Positions 17,579 to 23,315 of a stretch of 23,315 nucleotides of DNA are shown here, piece after piece. Within the stretch, counting starts at the first letter, position 1, and every line of letters starts with the position of its first letter. Position numbers and translations under genes: made by a program. The stretch is from Azolla pinnata (taxonomy: Eukaryota; Streptophyta; Polypodiopsida; Salviniales; Salviniaceae): positions 1 through 23,315 of the forward strand of contig JBBBWG010009069.1 of assembly GCA_037176905.1 (NCBI GenBank), given 5' to 3'. The notes beneath the pieces were generated by a model. That model did no database searches and had not been told where the DNA came from. It saw nothing but the letters and a program-made list of their open reading frames with translations.

Positions 17579-20500
17579 TTATTGTTGTTGTAAAGGTTGC
17601 AACAGATACCAGGCAAACATGTCATTCCAAACATCGGTAACCCCTGGCAAGCACCAATGCATGCAATCCTCGTGCCGTTTTCCAGCCGATAAGGATGGAT
17701 GTGCATCAGCCCTTAGGGAGCTTAAGTACGATATGTTGAGAAGGTGAAAACTAGTCCCTTCGATAGACTTCTTTAGATGCATGTTTGCAAGAGCCATTTC
17801 CACATTTGGTCCGCGTTCTTCAAGGGAGAAGAATGTGTTTGCCTGAGAACAAAACCAACCATTAAGCACAATAAATGTTCACCACGAGTGACATTCGAGG
17901 GAATAAGCCCCCAAAATGTCAGCACTATTTTACTAGAAACACTCACCATAACCTACAGACTTCAGTACTGGCCGTACACAAATACTCTCATAGTTTTAAA
18001 AATTTTACAGGCACTGTAAAATATCTCACCAGAATCTTGCCATAAAATGGTGGGTTTCAATTTCATTTTATTCAGGACTGGAGCATTCGGGCCTTTAAGG
18101 TTTAGTGCTAAGATTTTAGGATTTGTAAAACTGAATCTATCTTCCCAGGGCAAGACAAGTGTGCAAACCACCTAGAATCTTCAAGGTATGGTTTTCAAAT
18201 CTTAGAATTTGTAGAACTGAATCATTCTTCCTATGACGAGAAAAGTACGGAAACCAACTAGGGTGTTTATGGTTTAGGTTTCAGATTTTAGGATTCGTAC
18301 ACCTGAATCATTCTTCCTGAGACAAGTCAGCAAATCATATACATGATAGCATACCTCTTCTTTACTCAATGGTTTTTCACGGTGGCACTTTCCACCCTCG
18401 TTCCAGTCTCCACCTTCAAAGTGGCGAGGAGATTGGGTCCGAAGAAATTTCAATGTGTTTGGTCTCATCTCCTTATCTATGTACGCAAGCTGCAAGGGAA
18501 CACTCTATGTTACAATGCTTTTTAATCATAAATCAAAACTGTCACACATCCTGGAGCTACAGAATCCACGTGAGAATGCCTTCACCATATTTAATCAAAT
18601 TTACAATTGTACCATGTTTTTCAACACTAGGTCAAGCCCTTCTTCAGGCGATTTGGTGGGAATGATAGGTTCTCCCTTTTCGAAGAAAATCATTGGCGTT
18701 TTCATCGGATCAAACTTCTCAGGCGCCCACCACCTGGAGTATAATTCAAAAGTATTTTAAAATAGACATGTAACCCTTCAAAACCAACAATATGACATGT
18801 CCACACATAATATAATAATCTTGAATATCCAAAGGACGGACATCTTCACCAGTAAGCACCGCTTAAGAAAACATAAAAAAGCATGTAAGGAAACAACTTC
18901 ACTGTATAACTACTACATGAGCACATCCAGAAAATACCCTTTATGCTCATAGATGCATCTGTTATTTCTTAATAGTTTTAAAAGCAGGCACGCTAGCCAT
19001 AGATATAATTCCTTTTTATAAATCTGGGCATGTCTTAACTTTGAGAAGACAATCATAAAATATGTCCTATGACGTTTGTACTGGATCAAATGATGTGTTT
19101 ACCAGTGACCTGTGTTTAGAACGAGTACATCATGAAAATGAGGAGCCTCTTCCCAAGTATTCTGTGGGATATCCACATCTACTCTGAAGCCTTGTTTGTA
19201 ACCCAAGCTCTCCAGTTCACCGTTGCCCTTTGCCTCCCATCTGACCATAAGTTTAGAATCAGTCAATAATGATACAACTACTTTCAGAAACAGTTCTAAA
19301 AGAGGCCCATATTTTTGAAAATCCCACTCTTTACAGGCCCCGAGAGATTGATCTATCAAAACACACACTAATGCCTATTCTTCACAAGCACAGTTATAAT
19401 TTACACTTTTGATAATGATCCTGGTTAATATGAATCTACAGATTATCATCACCGAGAGTGATTCTTGATAGCTCTCTAGGCACATAGTAGAAGGCAATAG
19501 GTAGTAGATACTACCCATTAATAATGATTTTTAAACTCAATGGTTCATTCATTTGTCTAATACAAGCCGAATTCAATTTTTCCATCTAAATCCAGCCGGG
19601 GGCCAGAGGAGAGTCAACACCGAATGCATGAATCTGTATACCACATGTTGATATCTCATATCTCTAGCGACGACTCTGCAAATGGGAATGCTTTGCTTGG
19701 TTGTTCAACTCATGTACATACGTTATCAAGTTCATCACTAATCATGTCTTTAACCTGGTGAATGTCACCATCATTAAATTCTTTACTAGATCTAACAGCC
19801 TATTATTCTTTTCCATTCCTACATTCATTAGGAGACTCAAATTATTTGATTACGAGAGGGAACTCAAATCAGTTAGGAGAAGAAGTAGACACACTCACGG
19901 CCCATAACGTGCTAGCAAATTCGTACGATGATATGCCAAAGTCAAGTTGTAATCCAAAAAAGTTATGGCTTTATCAGCTCCAGCTGGACGCCATTTCTTT
20001 ACTTGTGAAGATGCTTGTTTTAGAGAGCATGCAAGAGATACATACATGTTCCTATTGAGAGAGTCACCCACAAAGCCTGCAAAGTTCATAACTCTAAATA
20101 AGCATAAGCATCAGGGAAGAAAACACTGAGACTTTTGGAACAAAATGGCGTCAAAGGAGGGGTTGCGAAATGCCAAACTGTATAAATGTAGAAATATGTA
20201 TATGTACATATCTATCTAGACATAAGCTGACGCCCTTTCATACTGGACAGAAACATGATGGCGGCGATCTTCCCAGGAAATGAATTTCAAGCTATCTGTT
20301 TCAAGAAGGCTGGATTAACAGTACACTTTATATTTACTTGATGCAATAAACATACGCCACTCCAACAATTACGTCATACCAGGCATTACGGTTCTCTTTA
20401 TGTTTCCCTCATACAGACAAGCACTGCTTGAGATTTTAATGGGGACAATCAATTCTCCCAAATGAGATATGACAGAATATCAATAAAGGAAACGTTTATC

Positions 20501-22028
20501 AAGCTAGATTCTTGAGCATTGGTAGGCAAGTGACAGCATCATACATGGCATGAGAAGCATGCTCTTCAGTCTCAATGGGTCATTTTAAACTCTAAGGCAG
20601 GGATAAAAATAATCGATTTATCTTATGCACATTCAAATTGTTAACATGCATCACACATGACACTTACTTTAGAACCATAGAGCATAGTTTCATATCAGAA
20701 CAAGAGGGGGGTTAAGGGTTTCATATTCATGCATACCGACTTTTTTTTATCTGAAGAAACTTAGACAAACTAAGATGCAGAGGGCGAACCAAGATATAAC
20801 GTTCTCCAAACATATCTACACAATACAGAATACATGAAAAATATGCTTTCTGGTTCAACATGCCATGCTTTAATTTCAAGGAAGATACAGAAATCCAAAT
20901 ATTTATCTGTAATTGGGAAATCGTCAACCTTTGATACCAATCCATTTGCCCTCTGTTTATGTGAACCAACATTGAGAAAATAATCCCATTTGTGCAGCCC
21001 ATCGTATTTGTACCCCAAGACAATAAATAAATGAATGTGTGGATGGATGGAGGGAGGGAGGGATGCATGCATGCATGCATGCATGTATGTATATATACGA
21101 CTGGATGCATACATACATGTAAATGTACACCTGGATGCATGTGTGCATTCATCTGTAGCTGTATGCATGCATGCTGGCTTTATGCATGTACATACTTATG
21201 TATGCCTGTATGTGTGGACGCATGTATCAAGCTAGCCGCAATCCACGAGAATGTATTGTGCTAGTTATCAGTAGGTGGTACTAGATTGATTTACTGCCTG
21301 GAAATCTTTGTCATTCTTGAAAATGATTGCACTTTGATACTATGATGTGTTTTATGCATGTTGTAGAATCATGAACACTGCTTACCAATCCGTTTGTTTT
21401 GGAAACGATCCAAGAAAAGCGTGGCATTCAAAGCTGGCAAATTACAATCCTGGGGTTGCCAACGCCAAGCGGGTATATCCTCAGCATTAGGTTTATTGTT
21501 GTGCAAGCAATTCCACCCTTTGAAGATATCCCTGCAGCTCTCTTTATACGCTGTAGCTCTCCTCTTCTTATCAAGAACCCATCTTCCAGAGCTTATATCA
21601 CACCTTGCGCTCGTGCGAGAGCCCTCCATTAAAGCCTCCTTTCTGGATTTCTTCCCGTGAGCATCGACATTGTGGCCATTTATCTTCCATTTGGCATCAA
21701 CAGCTACACCGCTTCGAACCCATCCGACCACAGCATCACTTCCCTTCCCTTCCGCGTAACCGTTGTCGTCGATGATTGGGATCTTTATCCATCCTTCGGT
21801 CTCAGCTTCGTTCGAACTGTTTTGCTTCCCCCGTTGGTGGTGGTGGTGACGATCAGCGACAATACCAGTGTTGGAGGAAGGGCGGGGAGGGATCCGAGGG
21901 TTAGCGTGCTCCCAGAGGAAGCAGAAGAACCAGATAGCGAGGAGCGAGGTGCAAAGCGGGGGTAGAACACCAGCGAGGGCGGAGATGAGGGGAGATCGCT
22001 TGTGGTGATGACCGTCTTTGGCAGCCAT
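17579..22028 (-). CDS. TRICHOME BIREFRINGENCE-LIKE (TBL) protein, Golgi polysaccharide O-acetyltransferase family
   Basis: Six exons in order of transcription: 22028-21386, 20076-19899, 19240-19103, 18733-18613, 18489-18355, 17842-17579 (stop TAA). The phases agree and give 492 residues, a usual length. The start is the ATG at 22028-22026, ahead of a short basic N-terminus and one membrane segment (about residues 16-39), which fits a type II Golgi anchor. The TBL domain begins at about CDISSGRWVLD, followed by GWNCLHNNKPN and WRWQPQDC. The GDS motif is GFVGDSLNRNM (Ser at about 220), and YHRTNLLARYGPW, NTGHWWWAP and RTQSPRHFEGGDW follow. The DxxH motif is DCMHWCLPG (Asp 464, His 467). Known: family members acetylate xylan, mannan, pectin or related wall polymers using Ser-Asp-His chemistry. 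The sequence most resembles the TBL12-16 group from memory; the polymer acted on is not evident. Introns are 20077-21385, 19241-19898, 18734-19102, 18614-18732 is exon 4's body, and 18490-18612 and 17843-18354 are the last two introns. Confidence 0.93.
18090..18345. repeat. About 86-bp tandem triplication in the last TBL intron
   Basis: The motif AGATTTTAGGATTTG with a following CTGAATC-TTCTTCC word occurs at 18111, 18197 and 18283, exactly 86 bases apart each time. The copies have diverged at many positions but kept their spacing. The segment lies within intron 17843-18354. Confidence 0.8.
21042..21215. repeat. GCAT/CATA microsatellite with RY-like CATGCATG words in TBL intron 1
   Basis: GGAT and GGGA units pass into (GCAT)n at about 21063-21084, then GTAT, CATA and further CATGCATG words to about 21190. 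It lies within intron 20077-21385. The overlapping open frames here are products of the repeat and not genes. Confidence 0.85.
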
Positions 22029-22110
22029 GGGAAGCAACTTCGTCACTGGGGCTCAGCTCTGGGGCCGAACTAGATCAATAGATCTGTTGCGAGGCAGACA
22101 GAGAACATCA

Positions 22111-22192
22111 AGCAATCTCTGTCGAGCGATCTCTGTCGAGCGAGCAATCTCTGTCGAGCGATCTCTCTCGAGCGATCTCTGTTGCAGTGATG
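22111..22192. repeat. Short tandem GCGATCTCTGTCGA repeat upstream of TBL
   Basis: Five or so imperfect copies of AGCGATCTCTGTCG lie about 85-165 bases upstream of the TBL start codon, so probably in its 5' untranslated or core promoter region. Confidence 0.8.
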
Positions 22193-22278
22193 AACTACCG
22201 ATCGACTGTGTGGGTGAGTGAGCTCTTGTGTCTGCAGAAATGCAACAATTTTTTGCCCAAGTCAGTTTTCCGGTCCCC

Positions 22279-22833
22279 GACAAAGTTCTGATCAAATCTG
22301 ATCTGATCTGATCAAATCTGATCTGATCTGATCTGATTTGTTGTTTATACTTGCTTCTGCTGTTGCAATACCGAATCGTTCGAGTTTAGTGTTTACTATT
22401 AGACCCTTAACCTGAACCTTGAATTGAATTTGCCCCTCCTAGGCATTGAATTGGGTTGCTGACGCTAATTCTCTCAAACAGACACGAAGAGGCCAACAAA
22501 GTTCTGATCTTATATGATCTGCTGCTTATACTTGGTTTTGCAGTGCCTAATGGAACGTGTTTAAGGTTTCCTAAACCCTGAACCGAATTTGCCCTCCTCG
22601 ACATTGAATCGAGTTGCTTTGATTTTTGTTTCCAAGGTTGATTTTTCCTGAAAAGACAAAGAGGTTGACAAAGTTTTAATCTGATCTGCTGCTTTTACCT
22701 AGTTCTACAATGCATGATGTTTCGAGTTCAGGGTTTACTAAACCCTAAACTGAATTTTGTCCTTCTAGACACTAAATTGGGTTGATTCGAGTGTGGTTTC
22801 TGAGGCCGATTTTCCCGAATAGACAAAGAGGCT
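22279..22833. repeat. Diverged tandem repeat, about 170-base unit, three copies, upstream of TBL
   Basis: Copies begin at about 22279, 22495 and 22667 with (G/A)ACAAAGTT-T-ATCT. Each then has a GATCTG(CTGC)TT-TAC block, a stretch near CCTAAACCCTGAAC, a TTGAAT-GGGTTG-like block and an AGAC(A/C)-AAGAGG end. The first copy is longer because of an internal (TGATC)n expansion at 22290-22337. No open frame runs through the units. Confidence 0.75.
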
Positions 22834-23241
22834 GATTCGCTCTTTCAAAAGGTGATGGAGTTCCCTTGTTGAGGCTCCTTTGGCTTCTTCTTGCCTGATT
22901 TTTCTGGTGTGAGATGCCCGAATAGTTGAGCTGGTTTGTCCCATCGAGACCATACGCATCGAAGCTCCATGAGATTGAATTGGGAGGAGTGTCACAACTG
23001 CATGCGGATTATGTGATGTTCTTATATAAGTCGTAGCTTTTGGCGAATCGTGCTCGATTGAGATGTGGCAAAGGAGATGCTGCAATCAATCAAAGGCAAT
23101 TATGTCGACATTCCATCGCATGACATAACAATCTAGAAGAAATAATCGGGGAGGGAGGGGGACTAATGCAATCAACTTCTAACTCCAAGTTGATATTTTT
23201 TTTCTTGGTGTTGATCCTCTCGATCAATTGTAAGAACCAAA

Positions 23242-23243
<2 letters not shown>

Positions 23244-23279
<36 letters not shown>
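23244..23279. repeat. (AT)n microsatellite
   Basis: About 18 uninterrupted AT dinucleotides close to the window end. Confidence 0.97.
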
Positions 23280-23281
<2 letters not shown>

Positions 23282-23315
23282 ACCGCATCAAACGAAACAA
23301 CCAACCCATCAATAT

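Larger units (their letters stand above)
22029..23315. other. TBL upstream and intergenic region; no gene seen
   Basis: Apart from the tandem repeats listed separately and the AT microsatellite near the end, this region has only short open frames with no recognisable motif. It should contain the TBL promoter. I could not pick a transcription start. Confidence 0.6.

Noticed and set aside
21031-21264. Cys/Met/His-rich open frames on both strands
   Set aside because: They are the translated GCAT/CATA microsatellite within a TBL intron.

Overview
The window is nuclear DNA from a flowering plant. Its genes have introns, plant-specific families are present, and several long tracts carry the plant telomere motif CCCTAAA/TTTAGGG. 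The serine carboxypeptidase exons are GC-rich while the neighbouring genes are not, which fits a monocot, but I cannot name a genus. Three protein-coding genes are supported by reconstructed exons whose reading phases agree.

Layout. (1) Positions 88-7446, + strand: the 3' part of a large gene for a SANT/MYB nuclear protein of the POWERDRESS/NCoR-like family. The 5' exons lie before the window. Five exons and the stop codon are present. (2) 7447-9867: 3' untranslated and intergenic DNA without a convincing gene. (3) 9868-15810, - strand, convergent with gene 1: a ten-exon serine carboxypeptidase-like (SCPL) gene with all catalytic motifs. Its introns, and several loops of its protein, are packed with simple repeats. 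These include a 1.36-kb telomere-like array in intron 3, a smaller one in intron 5, a poly-G/poly-C pair in intron 6 and an Asp/Asn-rich tract of 84 codons in exon 7. (4) 15811-17578: SCPL upstream region and DNA beyond the 3' end of the next gene, with a perfect 33-bp foldback at 16490-16582. (5) 17579-22028, - strand: a complete six-exon TRICHOME BIREFRINGENCE-LIKE (TBL) gene, a Golgi polysaccharide O-acetyltransferase type. (6) 22029-23315: TBL upstream region with diverged tandem repeats and an AT microsatellite.

The three genes do not form a pathway. The first is a chromatin co-repressor, the second a secreted or vacuolar peptidase or acyltransferase-type protein, and the third a cell-wall acetyltransferase. 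The most unusual part is the SCPL gene. Its conserved fold is intact, but simple repeats have expanded in both its introns and its exons. The longest coding expansion lies at the place where two-chain plant carboxypeptidases normally lose a linker peptide. Other points worth a look are a GC-AG intron in the SANT gene, whose retention would give a truncated protein with a hydrophobic tail, and the foldback as a possible small-RNA precursor.
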